DNA of 64,000 nucleotides from Bacillota bacterium (lineage in GTDB: Bacteria > Bacillota > Clostridia > Acetivibrionales > DTU013): contig JAEYRB010000063.1 in the NCBI GenBank assembly GCA_023409735.1, positions 146,847-210,846 of the forward strand, written 5' to 3'. The notes below the pieces were generated by a model, which ran no database searches, had not been told where the DNA came from, and saw only the letters and a program-made list of their open reading frames with translations. How positions within the stretch are numbered: position 1 is the stretch's first letter; each line of letters opens with the position of its first letter. Below are positions 25,652 to 34,309 of the stretch, in pieces. The position numbers and the translations under genes were made by a program.

Positions 25652-26314
25652 ATGGAGTATATTATAGAAACAGTATTCAGGCTTGTGCTTGCGACTGTCC
25701 TTGGGGGAGTTATAGGCTACGAACGAGAGAATACAAATAGGCCTGCCGGCTTCAGAACACATATTCTTGTCTGTCTCGGGTCTGCTTTGGTAATGGTTAC
25801 GTCTGAGTTTATCTTCAATAAATATTACACACTGACAAACATGGACCCTGCAAGGCTTGGAGCGCAGGTAATAAGCGGTATTGGCTTTCTGGGAGCAGGA
25901 ACAATCATCAGGGATGGCTTTAATGTAAAGGGACTTACAACAGCAGCAAGTCTTTGGGCTGTATCCTGTGTGGGAATTGCCGCAGGTATAGGCTTTTATG
26001 GCGGTGCGATAACTGCAACTATAATTATTATAATTACATTAATTGTGTTAAAGAAGCTGGAAAAGCACTTCAGAAGGAAAAATAGATATATTACGATTAC
26101 TGTAGAGACGGAGGGCGGGTCCGGCAGGATAGCAATGATAAGCGGCATAATGGAAAAGTACGACATTGATGTAAAGGATATTCAATTATTTCGCGATGAC
26201 AGCAACCACATGCTTGTAAAGACAGTAATCAAGCTTCCTGCAAACAGGGATCATATGCCTGTAATTTATGATCTGCAGTCTCTCGAGGGCATACGGAAGG
26301 TATATGAAGAGTAG
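25652..26314 (+). CDS. MgtC/SapB family membrane protein
   Basis: The 220-residue product shows the MgtC N-domain: VLATVLGGVIGYEREN, RPAGFRTHILVCLGSALVM, RLGAQVISGIGFLGAGTI and GLTTAASLWAVSCVGIAAG, spanning four or five helices. A C-terminal ACT-like cytoplasmic domain follows from about 145 (YITITVETEGGSGRIAMI). MgtC proteins act in acid or magnesium-limitation stress by modulating F-type ATP synthase; in many Gram-positives the role is unproven. ATG 25652 has GAGAGGA. It precedes a Ca2+-ATPase, but with a separate regulatory gap, so a shared ion-homeostasis theme is only an inference. Confidence 0.9.
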   Translation: MEYIIETVFRLVLATVLGGVIGYERENTNRPAGFRTHILVCLGSALVMVTSEFIFNKYYTLTNMDPARLGAQVISGIGFLGAGTIIRDGFNVKGLTTAASLWAVSCVGIAAGIGFYGGAITATIIIIITLIVLKKLEKHFRRKNRYITITVETEGGSGRIAMISGIMEKYDIDVKDIQLFRDDSNHMLVKTVIKLPANRDHMPVIYDLQSLEGIRKVYEE

Positions 26315-26427
26315 TATAATAATTATATGGAGCCATTTTTGGTACATATGTGATACTGATGCATAGGCCGTTACCCCTATATCTTTGAAATAAAGCAGCG
26401 CTAATTAGTTTTAATACAGCTAGGAAG

Positions 26428-26454
26428 CTTTCTTACTGATGTGTTGTAAGAAAG
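26428..26454. promoter_or_regulatory. Inverted repeat upstream of the Ca2+-ATPase
   Basis: CTTTCTTAC (26428-26436) and GTAAGAAAG (26446-26454) form a perfect 9-9-9 dyad, the geometry of a dimeric repressor site. A second, weaker dyad AAATAGG...CCTATTT (26481-26515) overlaps the expected promoter region of the ATPase gene. Confidence 0.45.
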
Positions 26455-26537
26455 GTCTATTCAACACTCCACTTGAATAAAAATAGGACATATACGTTTA
26501 TAATGTGCCCTATTTACATCAAAGGGAGTGTTTTATT

Positions 26538-29258
26538 GTGAAGACGCAAAGCATTGAAAAAAATACAGACAAAGCCTATATGGCTAATATGGGACTCAGT
26601 GAAAGAGAAGCAAAAAGAAAGCTTCTTGAGCATGGGCCGAATGTTCTATTGGGAAAAAAGAAAATATCTGTATTTAAGATGTTGGTAAGCCAGTTCACAG
26701 ATGTTATGGTCTTAGTCTTAATCGCTTCAACAATTATTTCAGCTTTTATGGGCGATATAACAGAAGCCATTACGATCATTGCTATTGTGGTGTTAAATGC
26801 AATACTTGGTTTTGTACAGGAGTTTCGCACTGAAAAGACACTGGACGCGCTTAAAAATCTTGCAGCTCCTGAGGCAAAGGTGTTAAGAGGCGGAAAGCAG
26901 TTGAGTATTCCTGCACATGAGGTAGTGCCGGACGATATTATTATACTTGAAGCCGGTGACAGAGTGCCTGCTGATGCAGTCATGTTGGAGAGTGTGAGCC
27001 TTCAGGCAGATGAATCGCTGCTAACCGGAGAATCTGTGCCCGTTGAAAAATATCCGGTCTCCAAGGACACCCTTCAATCCTGTAGCGACAGGAAATACAT
27101 TGTGTATATGGGAACGGTAATAACAGGTGGCAGAGGACGTGCGCTTGTTCGAGCTACAGGGATGAATACTGAAATGGGAGGAATTGCAGATCTTATTCAA
27201 AATATCGAGGAGGATGCAACACCTCTTCAGAAAAGACTTGATAAGCTTGGAAAGATAATTGTCGCAGGATGCCTTATCATATGCGCCATAGTTACATTAA
27301 CCGGAATACTGCGTGGGGAGGATGCGTTCGACATGCTTCTCTCAGGCATAAGCCTCGCTGTAGCAGCTGTACCTGAAGGGCTGCCTGCACTTGTGACGAT
27401 CTCGCTGGCACTGGGAGTTCAGAGAATGCTTAGGAGGAATGCACTTATAAGAAGGCTGCCGGCAGTTGAGACCTTGGGCTGTGCAGGTGTAGTTTGCTCT
27501 GACAAGACAGGTACGCTGACTCAGAATAAAATGACTGTAAGGACGATCTACACAGGTGGCAGAATTGTTGAGCTAAGAGAAAACGAGGAAGAACAGCCAT
27601 TCCATTCAGAAGGCAGAAGCATTTCAATAATGAGTGATCCTTCACTTAAGCTTGCTCTTGAAATTGCTGCTCTCAGTAATAATGCTCAATTGGTTGAGGA
27701 AAAGGAATCCTCAAAAAATGGTATCGTGAGACATATAAAGCGTACTGCCTCTGATTTTAATTTTACCGGAGATCCAACAGAGGGTGCTCTGCTTGTGGCT
27801 GCAGCTCGAGCCGGACTCACTAATGAAAGACTTGCTAATACTTATTCAAGGGTAGATGAAATACCATTTGATTCTGAACGAAAATGCATGTCTGTTGTTT
27901 GTGAAAATGGCAAGGGAGAGCTTTTAGTATTTACAAAGGGCGCTCCAGACGTACTGCTGAAAAAGTGTGTAAGCACCTATGACTCAAGGGCAGTAATGCC
28001 TTTAACCAGTCAAACAAAAGCAAGAATAATCAGAGTTAATGATATGATGGCTGGGGAAGCCTTAAGAGTTATAGCGGTAGCATTCAAAAAGCTTGGAACA
28101 AATGCATACAATAAAGATAAGCTGGAGGAGGAGCTAGTTTTTGCAGGACTTATAGGAATGATCGATCCACCTAGAAAAGAAGCAGCTGATGCAGTTTCTA
28201 AATGCAGAATGGCAGGAATCAAGCCTGTAATGATCACAGGAGATCATAAGCTTACCGCAGTTGCAATTGCCAGAGAACTGGACATATACAGAGATGGGGA
28301 AAGGGTGATGACCGGCTCCGAGCTGGACAGCATCAATGAAGCTGAGCTTGATTCAATAGCAGAGGAGGTCAGTGTCTATGCAAGGGTTTCACCAAAGCAT
28401 AAGCTGATGATCGTACGGTCTCTTAAAAAGAAAGGCCACATAGTCGCGATGACAGGTGATGGTGTAAATGACGCACCTGCTGTGAAAGAAGCAGATATTG
28501 GAGTTGCAATGGGACAGACAGGGACAGATGTAACGAAGGAAGCCTCCTCAATGGTGCTTCTTGATGACAATTTTGCCACTATTATTGCTGCTATAGAAGA
28601 AGGAAGAGTTATATATAACAATATCCGTAAATTCATCAGATATATGCTTGCATGTAATATCGGAGAGGTACTCACCATGTTTATCGGCATGCTTGTTGGA
28701 TTGCCGATACCACTGCTCCCAATACAGATATTATGGGTGAATCTTGTTACAGATGGCCTTCCTGCAATAGCTCTGGGCTTTGACCCAGCAGAGAAGGATG
28801 TTATGAAAAGACCTTCTAGGAAACCTGATGAGGGAATATTCTCAAATGGACTTGGCTTCATTATTCCTTTCAGGGGAGTTTTAATAGGAGCTACCACTTT
28901 AGCTGTGTATATATCTCTGCTGCAAATGCATGGAAGTCTTGCAGAAGCAAGGACAGCGGCTTTTGTTACACTGGTTTTGACGCAGCTTATTCATGTGTTT
29001 GAATGTAAGTCCGAAACAAAGAGCCTATTTCAAATACCGATATTTAACAATATATACCTGGTACTGGCTGTGCTCTGCTCTCTTGCTATGATATTAGGAG
29101 TAGTTTACATACCTCCACTGCAGATAATATTCAAAACTGTTCCTCTTGATTTCAGCGCATGGATGATCACCGGTGGATTATCATTTCTTGTTCCTATTCT
29201 GGCCGGCTTTTTCCCTGTACATTTGCGTGTGCATAAGAGAAGAACAGTACATAGTTAA
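26538..29258 (+). CDS. Calcium-transporting P-type ATPase (type IIA, SERCA-like)
   Basis: The 906-residue pump has all P-type signatures: TGES in the actuator domain, phosphorylation site CSDKTGTLTQNKM, KGAPD in the N-domain, and MTGDGVNDAPAVKEADIG at the hinge. Ca2+ ligands of SERCA are conserved in helix 4 (AVPEGLP, the Glu309 equivalent), helix 5 (CNIGEV, Asn/Glu) and helix 6 (VNLVTDGLP, Asn/Thr/Asp). This supports Ca2+ export with both sites intact, rather than Mg2+ or Mn2+-only transport. The GTG start at 26538 has AAAGGGAG nine bases upstream; an earlier GTG (26505) lies before it. It is followed by a long stem. Confidence 0.93.
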   Translation: MKTQSIEKNTDKAYMANMGLSEREAKRKLLEHGPNVLLGKKKISVFKMLVSQFTDVMVLVLIASTIISAFMGDITEAITIIAIVVLNAILGFVQEFRTEKTLDALKNLAAPEAKVLRGGKQLSIPAHEVVPDDIIILEAGDRVPADAVMLESVSLQADESLLTGESVPVEKYPVSKDTLQSCSDRKYIVYMGTVITGGRGRALVRATGMNTEMGGIADLIQNIEEDATPLQKRLDKLGKIIVAGCLIICAIVTLTGILRGEDAFDMLLSGISLAVAAVPEGLPALVTISLALGVQRMLRRNALIRRLPAVETLGCAGVVCSDKTGTLTQNKMTVRTIYTGGRIVELRENEEEQPFHSEGRSISIMSDPSLKLALEIAALSNNAQLVEEKESSKNGIVRHIKRTASDFNFTGDPTEGALLVAAARAGLTNERLANTYSRVDEIPFDSERKCMSVVCENGKGELLVFTKGAPDVLLKKCVSTYDSRAVMPLTSQTKARIIRVNDMMAGEALRVIAVAFKKLGTNAYNKDKLEEELVFAGLIGMIDPPRKEAADAVSKCRMAGIKPVMITGDHKLTAVAIARELDIYRDGERVMTGSELDSINEAELDSIAEEVSVYARVSPKHKLMIVRSLKKKGHIVAMTGDGVNDAPAVKEADIGVAMGQTGTDVTKEASSMVLLDDNFATIIAAIEEGRVIYNNIRKFIRYMLACNIGEVLTMFIGMLVGLPIPLLPIQILWVNLVTDGLPAIALGFDPAEKDVMKRPSRKPDEGIFSNGLGFIIPFRGVLIGATTLAVYISLLQMHGSLAEARTAAFVTLVLTQLIHVFECKSETKSLFQIPIFNNIYLVLAVLCSLAMILGVVYIPPLQIIFKTVPLDFSAWMITGGLSFLVPILAGFFPVHLRVHKRRTVHS

Positions 29259-29353
29259 AACTCTGATATAAGATAAGCTAACAAATTTAATACATCGTAA
29301 ATGGCTGTCTGTAATTTTATGTGGTTTTCAACAATAATAGCCGAAAAATGCAA

Positions 29354-29404
29354 AAAGAAAAGTGGTTTTCTAAACAACTCTATGTTGGAAAACAACTTTT
29401 CTTT
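29354..29404 (+). terminator. Long-stem terminator after the Ca2+-ATPase
   Basis: AAAGAAAAGTGGTTTTC (29354-29370) pairs with GAAAACAACTTTTCTTT (29388-29404) with one mismatch. The right arm itself carries T-rich runs. The 252-base gap 29259-29510 holds nothing else. Confidence 0.6.
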
Positions 29405-29510
29405 TCTGTGAGAAAAACATTTTTAATGCAATCTCATGTGGGCTTAAGTTGGATGTATCCCAAAAACTGTGAGTCTTTCTCTGGAAATACCATGGATTCG
29501 TTGAGATTAA

Positions 29511-30563
29511 TTATTTTTGCTTGTTAATCAGGCTTAATAATTTCTGCCATTCTCTCCTGCCTTCAAAGGCTTTGAAGGCATCAACATAAGGCAGATACTC
29601 AACAAACCACATCTGCTCTGTTTCAATTAGTTTCATAATGTTCTCAATAGCTTCCTCCATTCTTGATGCCTTTGCCCAACACTCTGCTGACTGCCAGAAG
29701 TAATAAGGCTGTATCTTATTCATTTCAGTATAATAAGTCGCCCACTCACACCATTGTTCTTTACTTAAGTCAGTATCGTTTTCAATTGGCGGGAAAGGGG
29801 TAAAGGAGCTGTATTTTTTTATCAATTTAAACCCGACCTTCTCAGCAATCTTTATTGAACCAATATTAGTATCAACACAATGCCAGCCTATTTTATTAAT
29901 TCCTTTGGAAATACAGGAACATACTGCAGCGGCCGCTACAATAGACCCTAATCCTCTCTTCTTGTAGTCATTTTCTGTTTTAACTCCGATTTCAATTTTG
30001 TCATCTACAATGCAATCAACCAGACTCATACTTACAATTTTATTGTCTAATCTTATATATGCTCCAAGGCTATAATCCTTAAATGTACTAATGTCCGCCA
30101 ATTTAATCCAATCTTTAATTTTATCACTATTTTCAAAATATAAATTATTCAAATTATCAACGTTTACATATTCTAAAGTATACTGACTATCTAAGCTTCT
30201 TTTGTAATCAACAAATTTAAGTTCGTCTAATTCATAATATCTTCTTACATACTTTCTCAAAGCTATGTTACTATGAATTTCAGATATTCTCTTTTCCCAC
30301 TCTTCGTCATCACATGTTACCTGGTCAAAGAAATCAAGCTTTTCCTTTATCGCTATATTAAAAAGCTTATTATTTGCCCTTCCGGCGACTACCTTACACT
30401 CTGATGTTATAATAAGAGCAGATAAAGGCTCTTCTAAATCATCAACAAAAATTTCCCCTTGTAAAGTGCCACTAATTAAAGCTTTTATAGATAGTTCATG
30501 GTTGCTATTCTTTACTAGCCCTTCTGCCTTATAAAAATCGCTTTTTTGTAATTCATAAATCAT
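29511..30563 (-). CDS. GNAT-family N-acetyltransferase with C-terminal helical extension
   Basis: The 350-residue product has the GNAT acetyl-CoA-binding segment at about 191-215 (EIGVKTENDYKKRGLGSIVA; loop R203-G-L-G206). It is followed by the late GNAT features HCVDTNIGSIKIAEKVGFK (229-247). Residues 1-130 form a family-specific N-domain, and 283-350 resemble TPR-like helices (FWQSAECWAKASRMEEAIENI...). This layout recalls the GNAT group that includes the zwittermicin resistance enzyme ZmaR, but substrate cannot be read from sequence. ATG 30563 has AAAGGGGG about ten bases upstream. It is controlled by an exceptional leader with a promoter, a leader peptide and a terminator (30585-30968), which supports inducible expression. 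Confidence 0.8.
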   Translation of the reverse strand: MIYELQKSDFYKAEGLVKNSNHELSIKALISGTLQGEIFVDDLEEPLSALIITSECKVVAGRANNKLFNIAIKEKLDFFDQVTCDDEEWEKRISEIHSNIALRKYVRRYYELDELKFVDYKRSLDSQYTLEYVNVDNLNNLYFENSDKIKDWIKLADISTFKDYSLGAYIRLDNKIVSMSLVDCIVDDKIEIGVKTENDYKKRGLGSIVAAAAVCSCISKGINKIGWHCVDTNIGSIKIAEKVGFKLIKKYSSFTPFPPIENDTDLSKEQWCEWATYYTEMNKIQPYYFWQSAECWAKASRMEEAIENIMKLIETEQMWFVEYLPYVDAFKAFEGRREWQKLLSLINKQK

Positions 30564-30584
30564 ATTATTTATGCCCCCTTTGTT

Positions 30585-30632
30585 TTATTGATTTTTTAAA
30601 TAGTTGATCCATCCCCAATTTATTAATTCCAT
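30585..30632 (-). CDS. 15-residue mini-ORF just before the acetyltransferase
   Basis: ATG 30632 reads MELINWGWINYLKNQ and stops with TAA at 30587-30585, 21 bases before the acetyltransferase ATG. The ribosome site AGGAGGG at 30637-30643 is stronger than that of the downstream gene. It lies after the leader terminator, so it is transcribed only on read-through. It may couple translation into the main gene or act as a second sensor peptide. There is no comparative evidence. Confidence 0.5.
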   Translation of the reverse strand: MELINWGWINYLKNQ

Positions 30633-30660
30633 ACTGCCCTCCTATACTCAAAATGTACAC

Positions 30661-30695
30661 AAAAATCCCACAGAAAATAACCTCCTGTGGGATTT
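30661..30695 (-). terminator. Intrinsic terminator (attenuator) inside the acetyltransferase leader
   Basis: Read on the minus strand, AAATCCCACAG (30695-30685) pairs perfectly with CTGTGGGATTT (30673-30663) and is followed by a T run (to 30661). It lies between promoter and gene, about 100 bases before the acetyltransferase start, so it should prematurely stop transcription unless antitermination occurs. Confidence 0.8.
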
Positions 30696-30855
30696 ACTTT
30701 GACATAAAAAAAACATGATAACCTTACCATGCCATTAACAGATGTCTTATTAAAATATCAGGCTGAGGGGTTAATTTTGGGGTGACAAACGGTACAATTA
30801 ATAAATCATACAAAACTAAATTTTATATGATAAACGCCATTTGTCCATTATTTAG

Positions 30856-30897
30856 TTATAGAAAATTACCTCTAAACTTACTGATGTCTATGCTCAT
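30856..30897 (-). CDS. Leader peptide of the acetyltransferase attenuator
   Basis: ATG 30897 reads MSIDISKFRGNFL and stops with TAA at 30858-30856. AGAGG lies at 30910-30906, eight bases upstream. It is the first ORF of the transcript, close to the predicted start site. Its position before an intrinsic terminator is the classic set-up in which ribosome stalling or loading on a short peptide alters leader folding. I infer a sensing role. Confidence 0.65.
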   Translation of the reverse strand: MSIDISKFRGNFL

Positions 30898-30939
30898 ATT
30901 TCTTACCTCTACTTTCGCCTGCTGTAATAACTAGTGTAT

Positions 30940-30968
30940 ATTTTAATGGTTATATTTGACATTGTCAA
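30940..30968 (-). promoter_or_regulatory. Sigma-A promoter of the acetyltransferase leader
   Basis: On the minus strand, TTGACA (30968-30963), a 17-base spacer and TAAAAT (30945-30940) are seen. The transcript should start near 30933, giving a leader of roughly 370 bases. Confidence 0.75.
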
Positions 30969-31191
30969 CTTAAATCAGATAACATTGCATATCCCCTTGT
31001 GAATACCCACTCTTGAAATGCCCATAGAAAAACTATATAATGTTTATGCTAAAAAAGTCTTAAAACAAGGCTTTTTTAGTTTTAATAGATTGTGCTGATA
31101 TTTTACAGAATGTTCACAATTTATTAAAATGTATCTCTCATAATTAAAACAGCTTATGTGTCAAATGACATTAATGGCAGGAGGGAAAGAA

Positions 31192-32139
31192 ATGATAGAA
31201 ATACAGAATTTGACTAAGCGATATGGTCAGATAAAAGCTGTTAACAATCTGAATTTTACTGTGGAGAAAGGTGAAATTCTTGGCTTCCTTGGCCCTAACG
31301 GCGCAGGTAAGTCAACTACCATGAACATTATAACCGGTTATCTGCCTTCAAGTGAAGGAACAGTTAAGGTATGCGGTTATGATATTATGGAATCGCCAAA
31401 GGAAGTTAAAAAGCGTATAGGATACCTCCCGGAGCTACCACCTGTTTACATGGACATGACTGTCCTGGATTATCTGAATTTTGTTTCAGATCTAAAGCAG
31501 GTAGATAGGAAGCTTAAGAAAAACCAGTTAAGCGATATAATGGAGCTTGTCAAAATTGGAGACCACAGGGGAAGACTTATTAAAAACCTGTCAAAAGGTT
31601 ATAAACAGAGGGTTGGCCTTGCACAGGCACTGATAGGCAGTCCGGAGGTTCTTGTGTTGGACGAGCCTACAGTCGGACTTGACCCTAAACAGATCATAGA
31701 GATCAGAAAGCTTATAAAGGCACTTGGCAAAGAACATACCATTATTCTTAGTTCTCATATACTTCCTGAGGTAAGCGCAGTTTGCGAAAGAGTCGTTATT
31801 ATTAATCAGGGTGAGATCGCTGCGATCGATACGCCGGAGAACCTGTCAAAGGGCTTTGCTGCAGCTTCAAAGCTACTTGTCACGATAGCGGGACCAAAAC
31901 GCTCAGTAGAGGATTCCATTAGAGAAATATATGGCGTCAAATATGTCGATACGGCTGTAGAAAAGGATAAGGATTCCATTAGCTATATTATTGAATCTGA
32001 CAAGGAAATTGATATCAGAAAGCCGCTGTTCTTCGCTATGGCTAAGCTCGGTTATCCTATTATCGAGCTAAAGAGCCTCGCAATGAGCCTCGAAGACATA
32101 TTCCTGCAGATTGTTACTCAGGAAAAGGAGGAGGAGTAA
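31192..32139 (+). CDS. ABC transporter ATP-binding protein, GldA-type
   Basis: The 315-residue ATPase has Walker A FLGPNGAGKST, Q-loop YLPELPPVY, signature LSKGYKQRVGLAQAL, Walker B VLVLDEPTVGLD and the H-loop LSSHI. A C-terminal 90-residue extension (from about 225) is typical of the GldA/NatA/CcmA group of exporters. ATG 31192 has GCAGGAGGG upstream; earlier in-frame ATG/TTG codons do not. It is the first of four tightly packed genes (permease two bases later). Confidence 0.93.
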   Translation: MIEIQNLTKRYGQIKAVNNLNFTVEKGEILGFLGPNGAGKSTTMNIITGYLPSSEGTVKVCGYDIMESPKEVKKRIGYLPELPPVYMDMTVLDYLNFVSDLKQVDRKLKKNQLSDIMELVKIGDHRGRLIKNLSKGYKQRVGLAQALIGSPEVLVLDEPTVGLDPKQIIEIRKLIKALGKEHTIILSSHILPEVSAVCERVVIINQGEIAAIDTPENLSKGFAAASKLLVTIAGPKRSVEDSIREIYGVKYVDTAVEKDKDSISYIIESDKEIDIRKPLFFAMAKLGYPIIELKSLAMSLEDIFLQIVTQEKEEE

Positions 32140-32141
32140 TT

Positions 32142-32846
32142 ATGTCAGCTATTTTTTGGAAGGAAGTTAAATCTTATTTTTATTCACCAATGGCATATAT
32201 ACTCATTGGATTGTTTTTGCTGCTAACATCAATATTCTTTTTTCCATATCTTACGTATGGCAGCGGCGAGTTTAACAGTATACTTTCGACCATGGGCTTT
32301 ATACTTCTGTTCATAGTACCTGTACTTACAATGAGGATACTTGCTGAGGATAGAAAAAATGGTACAGAGGTACTGCTTATTACATCACCTTCAAGCATCA
32401 CGTCGATGGTAGTCGGAAAGTTTTTTGCTGTATGCTTCATATTTCTGGTAATGACTGTATTGACCTTCATATATCCCATAATTCAGCTTTGCTACGGAGG
32501 AACCTTCACAGTTCAGCTTGTTGGAGGCTATATAGGCTTTCTGCTATTGGGAATGACATTCATCTCAATAGGCGTTTTTGCTTCATCATTAACTGAGAAT
32601 CAGGTTGTTGCAGCAGTCATCAGCTTTGTAGCACTACTGATAATGTGGCTTTCAGACAGCCTTGCATCTATGGTCGGTGGAGTGGGCTCCAAAATATTAG
32701 GCTGGTTTTCACTGCTTAGTAGGTATGATGGTTTTAATACCGGTATTCTCGGACTTAGCCCTGTAGTATATTATTTGAGCTTTACGACGGTATTCTTGTT
32801 CCTTACAGTCAGAGTAATTGAAAAAAGACGCTGGAGTCAGGGGTGA
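32142..32846 (+). CDS. ABC-2 type permease, GldF-like
   Basis: The 234-residue product has six hydrophobic helices, for example MAYILIGLFLLLTSIFFF, MGFILLFIVPVLTMRIL and ISFVALLIMWLSDSLASM. The cytoplasmic MRILAEDRKNGTEVLLITSP after helix 2 is the hallmark coupling segment of GldF/NosY-type ABC-2 permeases. It should form the membrane channel for the preceding ATPase. The first gene's stop is two bases away, and its own stop overlaps the next gene's ribosome site. Confidence 0.9.
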   Translation: MSAIFWKEVKSYFYSPMAYILIGLFLLLTSIFFFPYLTYGSGEFNSILSTMGFILLFIVPVLTMRILAEDRKNGTEVLLITSPSSITSMVVGKFFAVCFIFLVMTVLTFIYPIIQLCYGGTFTVQLVGGYIGFLLLGMTFISIGVFASSLTENQVVAAVISFVALLIMWLSDSLASMVGGVGSKILGWFSLLSRYDGFNTGILGLSPVVYYLSFTTVFLFLTVRVIEKRRWSQG

Positions 32847-32851
32847 TAAAA

Positions 32852-34309
32852 ATGAAAAAGAAAAATGTTTTTAAGAATATTTTAAATAGCAGAAACCTAA
32901 AATATGGCTCAAACTCTGCTATTTTAATAGTTGCAGTTATTGCTATTGCCATATTGGTCAACGTGCTTGTTGGTATACCTGACCTCAAGCTTGATTTGAC
33001 AGCTAATAAGCTATACTCTCTTTCTGATGTTTCTAAGGATGAGCTAAAAAATCTGAATAAGAAGGTCGAGATCATAGGCCTTTTTGATGATGGAAAGATA
33101 AGTTCAGGCACTGACTATAAAGAAGTAACTGATTTATTATCACAATATGATAAATATGACAATATAGATGTAAGATATGTGGACCCGGATAAGAACCCGA
33201 CAATAAAAAATGAACTGGATCCTGATAACACGATGGATCTGAAGAGCGGCGACTTTGTTGTAAGAAGCAAAATAAACGGTATTTACAAAAAGAAGCAGCT
33301 TGGTTATTATGACCTCTTTTCCGTTCAGACGAATCAGTATACATTTCAAAGTGAAGTAACGGGTTCGACTGCCGAGCAGGGCTTCACGGGAGCAATCAGG
33401 TATGTGTCCTCAGAAAAGACACCTGTAGTTTACTTTATTACCGGACAGGATGAGATTAAAGTTGACAGTGAATATACAACAGTAAAGGAATATGTTCTTA
33501 ATAACAACTATGATGTAAAGGAACTGAATCTCTTAAGTAGCGAAAAGGTACCGGAGGATGCAGAGATAGTTGTCGTAGCGTCCCCGAAGAGAGATATTTC
33601 ATCAGCTGAAAAGGATAAGCTGGAGGAATATCTTGATAATGGTGGACAGGCGATTTTCATGTTTGATTCACTTTCAAGTGACCCATCCTTTGATGAGTTT
33701 AATGACCTGCTTTCAAACTTCAACGTAGCTGTAAATTACGATAAGATAAAGGAAAACGATGCTAACAGGCATCTGGCTGATGATGAATACACTATATTAA
33801 CAAATGTCACGAGTAATGACATAGTTCCGCAATCCTTCTCCGCAGTTCTCAGCAATTCAAGGAGTATAAAGATTCTGAAGAACACCAAGGAGTATATTAA
33901 GACAACTTCGCTGATGAGTACTAGCAATCAGGCAGTCGGTGAATTGATCAACCCTTCAAGAGGAGAAAATAATGAGGGACCTCTTGATATTGCAGTCGCA
34001 GTTGAGAATCAGGGTGGCATGGAGCCTTCTAAGGTTATTGTAATGGGTAATGCTTCCTTTATCAGCGATTCCGCTCAAAAGCAGTATGGAACCTATTACA
34101 GGAACAGCCTTGCACTTTTCCTGTATTCTCTCAATTGGATGACTGATAATACAGACAGTGTAATAGTGCCCGCGAAGAACTATGATCAGAACCAATTGCA
34201 GATTAATAGCATGCAGGCATCAATTACCGGTATCATATTAATAGTAGTTCTTCCGCTCATTGTGCTTGCTGCAGGTCTCATAGTATATTTGAGGAGGCGT
34301 CATCTATGA
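32852..34309 (+). CDS. GldG-like membrane-anchored auxiliary protein of the ABC exporter
   Basis: The 485-residue product has an N-terminal helix (AILIVAVIAIAILVNVLVGI), then DLKLDLTANKLYSLSDVSKD, the well-known start of the GldG/IFT52-like extracytoplasmic domain. Next comes VVYFITGQDEIKVD, and a C-terminal helix (ASITGIILIVVLPLIVLAAGLIVYL, quoted in parts: IILIVVLPLIVLAA) ending in RRRH. Topology puts the large domain outside. ATG 32852 is preferred over GTG 32843 because GGGGTGAT lies between. It overlaps the next gene by four bases (ATGA), implying translational coupling. Confidence 0.88.
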   Translation: MKKKNVFKNILNSRNLKYGSNSAILIVAVIAIAILVNVLVGIPDLKLDLTANKLYSLSDVSKDELKNLNKKVEIIGLFDDGKISSGTDYKEVTDLLSQYDKYDNIDVRYVDPDKNPTIKNELDPDNTMDLKSGDFVVRSKINGIYKKKQLGYYDLFSVQTNQYTFQSEVTGSTAEQGFTGAIRYVSSEKTPVVYFITGQDEIKVDSEYTTVKEYVLNNNYDVKELNLLSSEKVPEDAEIVVVASPKRDISSAEKDKLEEYLDNGGQAIFMFDSLSSDPSFDEFNDLLSNFNVAVNYDKIKENDANRHLADDEYTILTNVTSNDIVPQSFSAVLSNSRSIKILKNTKEYIKTTSLMSTSNQAVGELINPSRGENNEGPLDIAVAVENQGGMEPSKVIVMGNASFISDSAQKQYGTYYRNSLALFLYSLNWMTDNTDSVIVPAKNYDQNQLQINSMQASITGIILIVVLPLIVLAAGLIVYLRRRHL

